Source: a bacterium
GTDB lineage: Bacteria > Sumerlaeota > Sumerlaeia > MVZB01
Length of the DNA stretch: 48,257 nt
Direction of reading: 5' to 3'
NCBI GenBank assembly: GCA_021372575.1
Contig: JAJFUE010000146.1
Location: forward strand, 1-48,257
Shown piece by piece: positions 7,868 to 15,771 of this stretch. The position numbers were made by a program, and so were the translations under genes. Within the stretch, counting starts at the first letter, position 1, and each line of letters opens with the position of its first letter. The notes under the pieces were generated by a model. The model was not told the DNA's origin and made no database searches. It saw nothing but the letters and a program-made list of their open reading frames with translations.

Positions 7868-9475
7868 TCACGGGGTTACATAGTCGATGGCCGGCGGCGT
7901 GTAGGTCCAGGCGCTCGCCTCGGGCGAGTCGGCCCGGTAATGACAGCCGCGGCTTGTTCGGTTTTGGGCGGCCGCATACAGCACCGCCAGCGCGGCCTGA
8001 ACGCCGTTGCGCAGGCCGATCAGGTCGTCGTCCAGTTGCGTCTGGCCGTAGAACGCCTCCACTTCCTGCTGCAGTTCGCGCAGGATCTGGCGCGCCCGGC
8101 GAAGCCTCTTCTGCGTTCTCGTCAAGCCCACGTAATTCCACATCGTGTACTTGATCGTCAACCAGTCTTGCAAGATCAGTGCCGGATCGACCGGGTCGTG
8201 CTCGGGCACCCACGGCGCGATCAGCGGCACCGCCTCCTTGCTCCCCGGAAGCGCCTTCATGATCGCGTGCGCCGCCCGCGCCCCGAACACCAGCCCTTCC
8301 AGCAGCGATGTCGAGGCCAGCCGGTTCGCGCCGTGCAGCCCCGTGCACGCCACCTCCCCGACCGCCCACAACCGCTCGATCGACGTCCGCCCGTCCAAAT
8401 CCGTCATCACCCCGCCGCAGCTGTAATGCGCCGCCGGCACCACCGGGATCGGCTCCTTCGTAATATCAATGCCCCACTTCAGGCACTCGGCGTGGATCGT
8501 CGGGAACCGCCCCTTGATCCACTCCGAATCCTTGTGGCTGATGTCGAGATACACGCACGGGTCCTGGGTTTCGAGCATCTCCTGGTGGATCGCCCGCGCC
8601 ACCACGTCCCTCGGCGCCAGCGACCCCAGCGGGTGGTGCCGCTCCATGAACTCGTGCCCGTCGCGCCGGATCAGCCGCCCTCCCTCGCCGCGCATCGATT
8701 CGCTGATCAGGAACCGCGGCGCGTGCTGGTGGTAGAGCGCCGTCGGGTGAAACTGGATGTATTCCAAATTCTGCAGCCGCGCCCCGGCCCGATACGCCAT
8801 CGCGATCCCGTCGCCGCGCGCCCCGCTCGGGTTCGTCGTGTGCAGGAACAACTGCCCCAAGCCCCCCGTCGCCAGCACCGTCTGCCTGGCGATCACCGTC
8901 TCGACCTGCCCCGTCTCCCGGTCGAGCACGTAGGCCCCGACGCAGGTGTTGGGGGCATACACGTCCAGCGGCCGCCGCGAGTGGTGCGAGAGCGTCAACA
9001 GGTCGATCCCGACCCACGAGCGCATGACCGTGATCCGCGGCTCGTTCTCGATCGCCCGCAGCAGCGCCTCGTGGATCCGCAGCCCCGTCCGGTCCTCGCA
9101 GTGCAGGATCCGCGGCAGCGAATGCGCCCCCTCCTCCGTGACGTCGAACTGGCCGTCGCCCCGGCGGTCGAACGGAACGCCGAGCTCGTCGATCAGGATC
9201 GACTTCACGGCGACCGGGCCTTCTTCGGCCAGCACCTGCGCCGCCGGTGGCCACGTCATGCCCGCCCCGGCCGCGATGATGTCCCGCGCCAGCAGCTCCG
9301 GGCTGTCCCCGGCTCCCTTGTAAATGATCCCCCCCTGCGCCCAGCGGGTATTGGTCTGGTTGACGTCGTAACTGCGGTGCAGCAGCAGCACGGAGGCCCC
9401 CGCCTGCGCCGCCTTGAGCGCGGTAATGGCCCCGGCGATCCCCGCCCCGATAACCAGTACATCCGTCTCTCGCAT
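7868..9475 (-). CDS. nadB: L-aspartate oxidase
   Basis: Flavoprotein that oxidises L-aspartate to iminoaspartate, the first step of de novo NAD synthesis. At 535 residues it has normal family length. The FAD Rossmann fold is at the start ([21 protein letters not shown]), with NTRWAQGGI near residue 45, [15 protein letters not shown] near 130, the C-terminal FAD loop [27 protein letters not shown], and the PRDVVARAI and [15 protein letters not shown] segments shared with SdhA/NadB. The helical C-terminal domain of NadB is present ([14 protein letters not shown]). [15 protein letters not shown] and YSCGGVMTD favour NadB over succinate dehydrogenase. AAGGGA precedes ATG 9475. No nadA or nadC is adjacent. 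Confidence 0.93.
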   Translation of the reverse strand: MRETDVLVIGAGIAGAITALKAAQAGASVLLLHRSYDVNQTNTRWAQGGIIYKGAGDSPELLARDIIAAGAGMTWPPAAQVLAEEGPVAVKSILIDELGVPFDRRGDGQFDVTEEGAHSLPRILHCEDRTGLRIHEALLRAIENEPRITVMRSWVGIDLLTLSHHSRRPLDVYAPNTCVGAYVLDRETGQVETVIARQTVLATGGLGQLFLHTTNPSGARGDGIAMAYRAGARLQNLEYIQFHPTALYHQHAPRFLISESMRGEGGRLIRRDGHEFMERHHPLGSLAPRDVVARAIHQEMLETQDPCVYLDISHKDSEWIKGRFPTIHAECLKWGIDITKEPIPVVPAAHYSCGGVMTDLDGRTSIERLWAVGEVACTGLHGANRLASTSLLEGLVFGARAAHAIMKALPGSKEAVPLIAPWVPEHDPVDPALILQDWLTIKYTMWNYVGLTRTQKRLRRARQILRELQQEVEAFYGQTQLDDDLIGLRNGVQAALAVLYAAAQNRTSRGCHYRADSPEASAWTYTPPAIDYVTP

Positions 9476-9599
9476 GACGATCCCTTACCTCTTCATCCTC
9501 ATCGTGCTCGTAATCGAAAGCTCATTCAGTCCATTCGGTCCACTCGTTCAACTGTCCGCACTCCGCACTTCCCTCGTTCACTCTACCCCACGCCAACAC

Positions 9600-9629
9600 A
9601 AAAAAAAAGGCCGGCTTTTGGAGCCGGCC
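9600..9629 (-). terminator. Rho-independent terminator of the pseudopilin gene
   Basis: On the minus strand: GGCCGGCTCCAAAAGCCGGCC hairpin (8-bp stem) followed by nine T. It lies 36 bp past the pseudopilin stop. Confidence 0.9.
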
Positions 9630-9664
9630 TGAGTTTGCCGAACGAAACGGGTAAGGCGTGGGCC

Positions 9665-10321
9665 TTACTGTTTCAGCTTATAAACGTCGCCGTTGGAGTT
9701 CGTGCCGTTGGTCGGGTCGTAGGTGGCCTCGATCAACTGCTGCGACGGGGTCTGGGTCCCCGGGTTGTAGTAGTAGGTGTCGCATCCCGGCTGCGAACGA
9801 TACATGCCTTGAGAAACCCTGACGTCACCACCCGTGGTGTTGCCAGTGGTGGCCTGCTCGTCCATGTCCGGGCCGTAGGACCACATGATCCAGCCCTGAC
9901 CATAGGAACCGCCGACCGAATACGCAAAGGTCGCACCCTTGCTCGAGGCAAACGGGTCGGACGCGAAGCTGGACATGTAGGCAATCGGCGTCGTCAGCGT
10001 GTAAACGCCGTCATTCTGATCTCTCTTGTGAACCCACGTCGGCTGCCAGCGGCAGGAAGCCGCCAGAGCCACCGGGCAGTTCGCCAGGTCGTTGATGCCG
10101 TAGGCACCAGAACCCGGGAATGACGAGGCCTGGGCGGGATAAGAATTGCAATCCACATAATAGGACTCAATCGCGACCGCAACAGAGCGTTGATCCGCCT
10201 GGACTCGCGATACTCTCGAGCGCGTCTGCGCCTCGAGGAAGTTCGGCACAGCAATAGCAGCCAGGATGGCGATGATCGCCACAACAATCAGGAGCTCGAT
10301 AAGAGTGAAGCCCCGTTTCAT
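9665..10321 (-). CDS. Type IV pilin-like / type II secretion pseudopilin (prepilin N-methylation motif)
   Basis: 218 residues beginning MKRG|FTLIELLIVVAIIAI: a short basic leader, the prepilin peptidase site Gly|Phe, Glu5 of the mature protein, and the hydrophobic helix that anchors and assembles pilins. Next comes the conserved FLEAQTRSRVSRVQADQRSVA stretch and a C-terminal domain rich in Gly, Tyr and Asn with four Cys. Proteins of this build are abundant in Planctomycetota and related candidate phyla, usually as major pseudopilins of a type II-like secretion or pilus system. No assembly genes are nearby, so it is a stand-alone unit with its own promoter and terminator. A strong GAGGGG ribosome site precedes ATG 10321. 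Confidence 0.88.
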   Translation of the reverse strand: MKRGFTLIELLIVVAIIAILAAIAVPNFLEAQTRSRVSRVQADQRSVAVAIESYYVDCNSYPAQASSFPGSGAYGINDLANCPVALAASCRWQPTWVHKRDQNDGVYTLTTPIAYMSSFASDPFASSKGATFAYSVGGSYGQGWIMWSYGPDMDEQATTGNTTGGDVRVSQGMYRSQPGCDTYYYNPGTQTPSQQLIEATYDPTNGTNSNGDVYKLKQ

Positions 10322-10383
10322 GTCAACCCCTCCTCTCCTATTATTGAATAGGAAGATATATAGGATGAAGAAATCCAGATGCT

Positions 10384-10413
10384 AAACTACGAAATAACCT
10401 GCTTCCGTGTCAA
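10384..10413 (-). promoter_or_regulatory. Putative sigma-70 promoter of the pseudopilin gene
   Basis: On the minus strand: TTGACA, 18-bp spacer, TAGTTT, about 60 bp before the start codon. The -35 is perfect and the -10 moderate. Confidence 0.55.
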
Positions 10414-10449
10414 GCAGTTTTTGCAGGTATTTGGCTACTTTTTTGGCTT

Positions 10450-10638
10450 TTAGGCATTACTTAACAGGGACACCACGATCGCGATCAAAATCGTCACGCC
10501 TATGAACTTGACGAACCGCCGCGCGCTCTCCCGCACGATCCGCTTCGGGTCCCTGTTCTCGTTGACACTCACGGCAACGCAAATAACGCCGGAAACATAT
10601 ATAACCGAAAGAATGTGAATGATCCCCATCTGCGTCAT
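10450..10638 (-). CDS. Small two-helix membrane protein
   Basis: 62 residues with two hydrophobic helices (about 3-24 and 45-60) and a basic middle (NRDPKRIVRESARRFVKF). Its start ATG overlaps the stop of the preceding minus-strand gene in an ATGA (10635-10638), which implies translational coupling and joint function. The function is unknown; pairs of this size and order occur in Planctomycetota-like genomes, but I cannot name the family. Confidence 0.7.
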   Translation of the reverse strand: MTQMGIIHILSVIYVSGVICVAVSVNENRDPKRIVRESARRFVKFIGVTILIAIVVSLLSNA

Positions 10639-11111
10639 GATTGCGGGCCGCCTTGCTCCTGAGCCATGTAGCGCCCCGTCGTCTTAACCAGCCGGTCGTA
10701 AAGGTTGCATGTCGCGAAGTAGTTGAGCGCCCCGGCCACCAAGATGTAGAAGCTCCCCAGCTCAAAGTAGGTCGCCTCCGGCACCCCGCCCAGCGCTTGA
10801 TAGCCGGCCAGGTGCGCCCCCATGCTCACGATCGCCGGCGCCCCCGCGCCCATCTGGATGACGAACGTGATGATGTTGACCAGGTTGAACGAGCTGTCGG
10901 GGGTCCAGCTGATCGGCCAGATCACCCCGCCCTGCAGCGCCAGCCCGATCGCGAACGTCACCAGCACGATCGCCATCTGGGTCAGCCCGCGCGCCTTGCG
11001 CCCGGCGGCAATGAACCCGACCCCCGGCAGCGCCCAGTTCAATATGACGAGCCCCCACCCGGCCCGGGGGGCCTTCGATCCGTTGGCGCTTGGCGTCTTC
11101 TCCGGCATCAT
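10635..11111 (-). CDS. Multi-pass membrane protein (resembles DUF6677 / TM2-type)
   Basis: 158 residues with a polar N-terminal tail (~18 residues) and four hydrophobic segments. The first, LVILNWALPGVGFIAAGRKARGLTQ, has the Pro-Gly-x-Gly-hydrophobic-x-x-Gly-(K/R) pattern of TM2-like and DUF6677 proteins, in which a Gly-rich turn precedes a basic loop. The C-terminal FYILVAGALNYFATCNLYDRL also fits DUF6677, from memory of the family. Its role is unknown. It is coupled by a 4-bp overlap to the following small membrane protein. Confidence 0.65.
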   Translation of the reverse strand: MMPEKTPSANGSKAPRAGWGLVILNWALPGVGFIAAGRKARGLTQMAIVLVTFAIGLALQGGVIWPISWTPDSSFNLVNIITFVIQMGAGAPAIVSMGAHLAGYQALGGVPEATYFELGSFYILVAGALNYFATCNLYDRLVKTTGRYMAQEQGGPQS

Positions 11112-11208
11112 GACACTCCACCCGAAACTCTAAGGCGACCCGCCGCAAACCGGCAACCGAAATGTGCGACCATTCTTTCGCACTCGTGCTCGAAAATACG
11201 TGGGAAGT

Positions 11209-11286
11209 CCTCGTGCTCGTCCTCGTCCTCGTGCTCGTCCTCGTGCTCGTGCTCGTGCTCGTGCTCGTAATCGTAATCGTAATCGA
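11209..11286 (-). repeat. Family C hexamer tract, copy C1
   Basis: Tandem CTCGTG/CTCGTC hexamers then three TAATCG hexamers; on the minus strand this is (ATTACG)n(AGCACG)n. It ends about 25 bp past the efflux-pump stop codon. It is the longest hexamer tract in the window, about 13 units. Confidence 0.85.
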
Positions 11287-11298
11287 TTCCCCTCCTCT

Positions 11299-11319
11299 TC
11301 ACGATCCACGATTCACGAC
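11299..11319. repeat. Family G short repeat, copy G1
   Basis: TTCACGATCCACGATTCACG-type motif, overlapping the end of the efflux-pump gene at 11313. The same motif lies inside the VTC gene at 30413-30444. Confidence 0.6.
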
Positions 11320-12560
11320 TTCAAACTCGGCGACATCTTCAGGCACAGCTTCGCGATCACCCCGAGCGCGGCGATCTGGATCGCCATCGGCAGCGCCGTG
11401 CCGTTTTGGGTCATGCCGACCAGCGCCCCGCCGAGCGCGGCGATCGCGAACTGGATCACCCCCAGCAGCGCCGACGCGAATCCCGCCTCGGCCGGGAACG
11501 GATGCATGACGATCACCGTGGCGTTGGGGAAGATGATGCCGAGCGTCGAAAGGCAGACGAACAAGATCCCGAACAGCGCCGGAAAGCCGCCGGCGCCGGT
11601 GGCGGCGCACGCGATCAGCAGCAACGAGGCCGAGATGTTGACCCACAAGGCGGCCACCAGCAGTTGCTCCGGCGTGAACCGCCGCACCAGCCAGCGGTTC
11701 GATTGCCCGGCGGCGTAAAGCCCGATCGAGTTGGTGGCGAACAGAAATCCGAAATACGCCACCGGCACCCCGAACAGCTCCAGGAAAATGAACGACGAGT
11801 TGGAGATGTAGGTGAACAGCATCCCCGACGTGCAGCCGAGCGCCATCGCCGGCCCGATGAACCGCGGGTTCACAAGGATCCGGCCATAGCCGCGAAACAC
11901 GCCCATGAAGTGGCCGTGCATGCGGCTCTCCGGCGCGAGCGTCTCGGGGATGTTCCGCATGAGCGTCAGCACGCTGACGATTCCGAACGCGAAGATCGTC
12001 CAGAAAACGGCGCGCCAGGTCAAATGTGTCAGCAGCAGGCTCCCCGCGAACGGCGCCACGATCGGCCCGATCCCGCCCACGATCATGATCAGCGCGAAGA
12101 ACCGCGACGCCTCCCGGCCGTCGAACAGGTCGCGCACGATGGCGCGCGAGATCACCACGCCGGCCGACCCGCCGATGCCCATTAAAAATCGGGCGGCGAT
12201 CATCACGTGAATCGAGTGCGTCACGGCGCACGCGGCGGCCGCGCACGTGAACAGGGTCACGCCGGCCAGCATCGGGCCGCGCCTTCCGACGTGGTCGCAC
12301 AGCGTTCCCCACAGGATCTGCCCGACCGCCAGCCCGAACAGATAGACCGCGAGCGTGATCTGGACGTTGCCGAGCGTGGTTCCGAGGTCGGCGGCGATGG
12401 CCGGGAACGCCGGCAGGTACATGTCGGTGGCGAACGGTCCGCACGCCGACGTGAACCCGAGCGTCAGCGCGATGCGCCTGGCCAGCGCATGATGCGCCCG
12501 GGTCCCCGGCGCCGGCCGGTTCGTTTGTTGGAGTTTTGAACTTGCCCGCGTCAAAACCAA
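11313..12560 (-). CDS. Bcr/CflA-family multidrug efflux transporter (MFS)
   Basis: A 415-residue major-facilitator proton antiporter of the DHA1 branch, expected in the inner membrane exporting drugs or metabolites. After a ~25-residue polar tail come twelve hydrophobic segments. Family marks: FATDMYLPAFPAIAADLGTT in TM1 and after, VGQILWGTLCDHVGRRGPML in loop 2-3 (the MFS G-x-L-x-D-x-x-G-R-R/K motif), and ARFLMGIGGSAGVVISRAIVRDLFDG in TM4-5, where Bcr/CflA proteins have a conserved RA(I/M)VRD. The start at 12560 gives a long N-terminal tail; later starts are possible. The last codons overlap the G1 repeat. Substrate cannot be inferred. Confidence 0.9.
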   Translation of the reverse strand: MVLTRASSKLQQTNRPAPGTRAHHALARRIALTLGFTSACGPFATDMYLPAFPAIAADLGTTLGNVQITLAVYLFGLAVGQILWGTLCDHVGRRGPMLAGVTLFTCAAAACAVTHSIHVMIAARFLMGIGGSAGVVISRAIVRDLFDGREASRFFALIMIVGGIGPIVAPFAGSLLLTHLTWRAVFWTIFAFGIVSVLTLMRNIPETLAPESRMHGHFMGVFRGYGRILVNPRFIGPAMALGCTSGMLFTYISNSSFIFLELFGVPVAYFGFLFATNSIGLYAAGQSNRWLVRRFTPEQLLVAALWVNISASLLLIACAATGAGGFPALFGILFVCLSTLGIIFPNATVIVMHPFPAEAGFASALLGVIQFAIAALGGALVGMTQNGTALPMAIQIAALGVIAKLCLKMSPSLKS

Positions 12561-13187
12561 ATCCCCCGCCCCAACAGTCTATCTGCGCCGGTGTACTCTT
12601 GTCAGCGGATTTAGAGCTGTTGACAAAAGTTCTGCCTGTATCGATTCGGGTTGCAGCCAAGCCCCGGCAAGGGGCGACATAAGTTAGCCCAGCGCGTAAG
12701 CGCTGGGTTGGATGGCATTTTATTTCCCTTTCACTTGCTATAGAGCGCTTGACGAAAGTTATCGGTTCGTGCTCGTGCTCGTGCTCGTGCTCGTAATCGT
12801 AATCGAATCAGCACCGAACTTCGAAACCGAGCCCCGTCTCGATTACGGCGATTGCCACAAGACTTTCGTCACTCGTTTGAGGTCCTTGCTCCCTGTCCAC
12901 CGGTCCACCCCGTCCGCTTCCCCCCAAAAAAAATTCATTTTCTCAAAGATTAAGTTTCCCAAGTTTCCTAAGGGTCGCTATGGGAATAACGCTTTTTAAA
13001 AAACCGTTTTACAATTCCCCCCAGAATACGGCGGCGTCCCCCTCACGCCCCGTTCAATTTTCTCTGAGCTCTCTGTCTCTCTGTGTCTCTGTGAGAAATC
13101 TGTTCCCCGTTTTGAGCGATGTTTCCGTGTTTTCCGTGTTTTCCGTGGTTGTAGGCATTCATTCGCACTCAGGACTCAGCACTTTTC
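12561..13187. other. Gene-free interval with family C, H and F repeats
   Basis: No gene seen. It holds a CCCAGCGC-gtaa-GCGCTGGG hairpin near 12690, a full family-C element (12743-12870), CTCTGTCTCTCTGTGTCTC-like repeats (13062-13098), TTTTCCGTG tandem units (13121-13151) and a family-F copy (13166-13184) that ends just before the next start codon. Confidence 0.7.
12743..12870 (-). repeat. Family C full element, copy C2
   Basis: About 128 bp bounded by GACGAAAGT (12751) and its inverse ACTTTCGTC (12862). Read on the minus strand: GGCAATCGCC, GATCGAGACGGGGCTCGG, GATTACGATTACG, four AGCACG units, then CGATAACTTTCGTCAAGCGC. The same order occurs at 37909-38030 and 40213-40341, and diverged at 28539-28671. 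Confidence 0.85.
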
Positions 13188-14399
13188 ATGCTCTCTTCCG
13201 CCACCAGCCTCCGCCGCACCCACGCGCACATCACGCACCTGCTCGAGGACTGGTCGCGCGCCGCCGAGGACAAATTCCTCGCCCAGGAAGCCTCGCTGTT
13301 CGACACCCCCGATCACAAGCCCATGATCCCCCCGATCGAATATCTCGACCTCGCAAGCCGCATCCTGTTCCGCCTGACCGCGATCGACAAAACCCTCAAC
13401 CCCCATAAGCCGGAAACCAACGCGGCGCCGTCGCCCTCGCCGGCATTGCCCTCTCCCTCAGCCGGCTCCGATTCCATCTCCGCCGATGGTTTCGGAGTCC
13501 AAACTCCGGCTTGTTCTGAAAATTCTCATCTCTCATCGTCCAGCTCGCATCTCGTATCTCCCGCTCCCTTCGTTTCCCTTGCCGACCACCTTCCGCCGCT
13601 CGCCGTCGATCCGGCCAAATTCATGACCGACATCACGCCCGACCGCTTCAGCCCGACCCAGGCCCGCGTGCACCAATGGGCGCTCGACCACATCGACCAC
13701 GGTTCCGCGCGCGATCTTTTCAGCCAGCACCTCCAGCTCGCGCCCGCCGGTTTCCGGCTTCCCGTCTTCATGACCGACCCGCGCTGGCAGGACCCCGAAT
13801 GGGTCGAAGCCGCGGTGACCCGCGATCTCGCCATCGACATCGAAAGACGGAAAGCGGCCGAAGCCGCGGCCGACGCCAACCCGCGCTACACCTGTTCCCG
13901 CGCGAAGCGCCCCGACGCCCCCGTCGCCCCGGCATCGCCTTCCGCCCAGTCCCCAGTCCTCAACGCTCAGTCATCAATATCGGATTCGACTTTGTCGGCT
14001 TCAGCCGACACCTCTTTGCACCCGGCTTCAGCCGGGGTGCCCGCCGCTAAAAGTGTTTCTCCAGCCGGCTTGAGCCGGCTTTCGGTCCCGGCTGTCCCAT
14101 GTGTCCCCGGCCTTCCGTCAATCTCGTCTTCGGCGCTCTCCTCCAGCCTCGACCGCATCGCCGCCGCGACCGAGGACCTTCTCGCCAAAACCAACGCCTA
14201 CGCCCTTGCCAACGACCTCCCGCTCCCCGCGCTCGATCCCGATCCCTCCGGGGAGCCATCTTCCCCGAAAACGCCGATCTCCCGATCGGCCCCGCAATCG
14301 AATGATTCTTCTCTCCCCGACACCGCCGCCGACCTCGCGCCCGATGTCAATCCAACTCCGCACTCAAACATTCCCCCCTCCCCCCGCCCGCCGAACTAG
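13188..14399 (+). CDS. Low-complexity protein of unknown function carrying an in-frame repeat insertion
   Basis: 403 residues, no known family. The N-terminal ~70 residues are helical (TSLRRTHAHITHLLEDWSRAAEDKF); a Ser/Pro/Ala linker follows; a second ordered part (about 145-235) includes FMTDPRWQDPEWVEAAVTRD; the C-terminal 160 residues are Ser/Pro/Ala-rich with one helix (LDRIAAATEDLLAKTNAYALANDL). Residues encoded at 13993-14082 (TSLHPASAGVPAAKS...) translate a family-B palindrome array, so the repeat was inserted without breaking the frame. The ordered parts and regular GC-rich third positions argue for a real gene. The start has no strong ribosome site and lies 4 bp after a family-F repeat. 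I have no function to propose. Confidence 0.6.
   Translation: MLSSATSLRRTHAHITHLLEDWSRAAEDKFLAQEASLFDTPDHKPMIPPIEYLDLASRILFRLTAIDKTLNPHKPETNAAPSPSPALPSPSAGSDSISADGFGVQTPACSENSHLSSSSSHLVSPAPFVSLADHLPPLAVDPAKFMTDITPDRFSPTQARVHQWALDHIDHGSARDLFSQHLQLAPAGFRLPVFMTDPRWQDPEWVEAAVTRDLAIDIERRKAAEAAADANPRYTCSRAKRPDAPVAPASPSAQSPVLNAQSSISDSTLSASADTSLHPASAGVPAAKSVSPAGLSRLSVPAVPCVPGLPSISSSALSSSLDRIAAATEDLLAKTNAYALANDLPLPALDPDPSGEPSSPKTPISRSAPQSNDSSLPDTAADLAPDVNPTPHSNIPPSPRPPN
13993..14082 (+). repeat. Family B half-array inside a coding region, copy B3
   Basis: TGTCGGCTTCAGCCGACA, CTCTTTGCACCCGGCTTCAG, then AGCCGGCTTGAGCCGGCT: the left half of the composite array seen at 2604 and 36729, here within the 13188-14399 reading frame. 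Confidence 0.8.
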
Positions 14400-14836
14400 C
14401 AGGGTGTTGAAACAGTCCCGAAGGGATGGCCGCTTTCAGCCCGCCACGCCAGTGGCGGGAAAATAACCCATTGTTGTTGAACCGCGAAGCGGTTCGATCC
14501 CCAAGCGGGAGTTGGTTTGGCGAACTTGTTCGGCAAACCTACCCCCGGACACAATCACACGTATATTGGAACCGGTTAACCGGTTCGATCATCACATCTC
14601 ACCCATGGACCTTTATGCATTCTGCATTCATTCCACGCCTTACGGTGTCATCGAACCAATCACCGACTCGCGAACCGATAACCACTTGGATCGTTGATTC
14701 CCCGGAGGACTTTGGGCACTCGCCATCGACCGGCCCCGCCTCGCGGCCTCCGCTCGATTTTGGTTGTGAATTCCGGCGTGATTTGAAAAATAACAATGTG
14801 TTTTGACAAAAATGATCCGCGCACCGGAGAGTGCAA
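14400..14836. other. Gene-free interval with copy A2 of family A
   Basis: Holds a CCCGCCAC-gcca-GTGGCGGG-like hairpin near 14440, the A2 element and about 230 bp more in which I see no structure or gene. Confidence 0.6.
14479..14602 (+). repeat. Family A three-hairpin element, copy A2
   Basis: First hairpin identical to A1 (GAACCGCGAAGCGGTTC); the middle arm is degenerate but keeps the CCCCCGG end; the third is the perfect palindrome GAACCGGTTAACCGGTTC followed by GATCAT. Confidence 0.8.
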
Positions 14837-15703
14837 ATGGAATTCACGAAATTCGAGACGCTGTCGATTCGGAATCATCCGGAACTGAACGAGCGCTGGG
14901 TTCAGGACCGCATCGCCGAGGACCCGACGATGCTGGGCTTGGGCGATATTGTCTTGAAAGACAGGGAGCGGATTCAGCCAAGGGCGGGGCGGCTCGATCT
15001 CCTGCTTCAGGACGCCGAATTCAGCCGGCGATACGAAGTCGAGATCCAGCTTGGCCCAACGGATGAAAGCCACATCATCCGCACGATCGAATACTGGGAC
15101 ATCGAGCGCAAGCGCTACCCGCAATATGAGCACACTGCGGTGATCATCGCGGAGGACATCACGAGCCGGTTCCTGAACGTCATCAACCTTTTCAACGGCA
15201 TGATCCCGCTCGTCGCGATTCAGATGCGCGCCTTGAAAATCGGGGACAAGGTGGGCCTCGTGTTCACGAAGGTCGTGGACCAGGTGACGCTGGGCCTTGT
15301 CGAAGAGGACGAGGTTGAGGAACCGACCGACCGGGCGTATTGGGAGTCGCGCGGGAGCAAGAAAACGCTGGCGATGGCCGACCAGTTGCTGGATCTGGCG
15401 AAGGCGCACGACCCGGCGCTGGAACTGAAATACAACAAGTTCTACATCGGAATGGCGAAGGACGGGCAACCGCAAAACATCCTGACGTTCCGGCCGAAGC
15501 GGGAATTTCTGCGGTTTGAACCGCGGCTGAAAAGTTCGCCCGAGACCGAGGCGCTGCTGGATTCATCCGAACTGGACGTCATGGACTACGACACCCGCTG
15601 GTCCCGCTACCGCATCCGCCTCAAACCCGGCGAAATCGAAAAGCACAAGAAATTGCTGGTCGATCTGATCGGAAGGGCATTTTCGGAAGCAAATGGGGAG
15701 TGA
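14837..15703 (+). CDS. Putative PD-(D/E)XK nuclease-like protein
   Basis: 288 residues. It resembles a conserved uncharacterised family that I know only as 'hypothetical protein'. Around residue 50, RAGRLDLLLQ followed 15 residues later by YEVEIQLG fits the Asp and Glu-x-Gln/Lys of a PD-(D/E)XK nuclease core, and YEHTAVIIAEDITSRFLNVINLF looks like the next strand-helix pair. The C-terminal third (YNKFYIGMAKDGQPQNILTFRPKREFLRFEPRL and DYDTRWSRYRIRL) resembles the DUF5655-type beta module found in predicted nucleases. No secretion signal. GGAGA lies 7 nt before ATG 14837, preferred over the GTG two codons earlier. It is 68 bp upstream of an AlbA_2 protein; together they could be a defence or DNA-repair pair, which is inference. 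Confidence 0.6.
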   Translation: MEFTKFETLSIRNHPELNERWVQDRIAEDPTMLGLGDIVLKDRERIQPRAGRLDLLLQDAEFSRRYEVEIQLGPTDESHIIRTIEYWDIERKRYPQYEHTAVIIAEDITSRFLNVINLFNGMIPLVAIQMRALKIGDKVGLVFTKVVDQVTLGLVEEDEVEEPTDRAYWESRGSKKTLAMADQLLDLAKAHDPALELKYNKFYIGMAKDGQPQNILTFRPKREFLRFEPRLKSSPETEALLDSSELDVMDYDTRWSRYRIRLKPGEIEKHKKLLVDLIGRAFSEANGE

Positions 15704-15771
15704 TCAGATTGAATCCGTGCGCGACATTTACGTTAAAGTAGCATTTGGATTTCAGCAGCAGAGGCGTAGAT

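Noticed and set aside
11209-11286. Possible CRISPR array
   Set aside because: Units are 6 bp in direct contact with no spacers; not a CRISPR.
11108-11302. Minus-strand frame with DYDYDYEHEHEHEH repeats, and its plus-strand counterparts near 11162
   Set aside because: These translate the hexamer tract C1; the frame exists because six-base units never produce a stop. No ribosome site or ordered domain.
11299-12660. 453-residue minus-strand frame overlapping the efflux pump
   Set aside because: Arg/Ala/Gly-rich shadow in another frame; the overlapping frame has clear Bcr/CflA motifs and hydrophobic helices.
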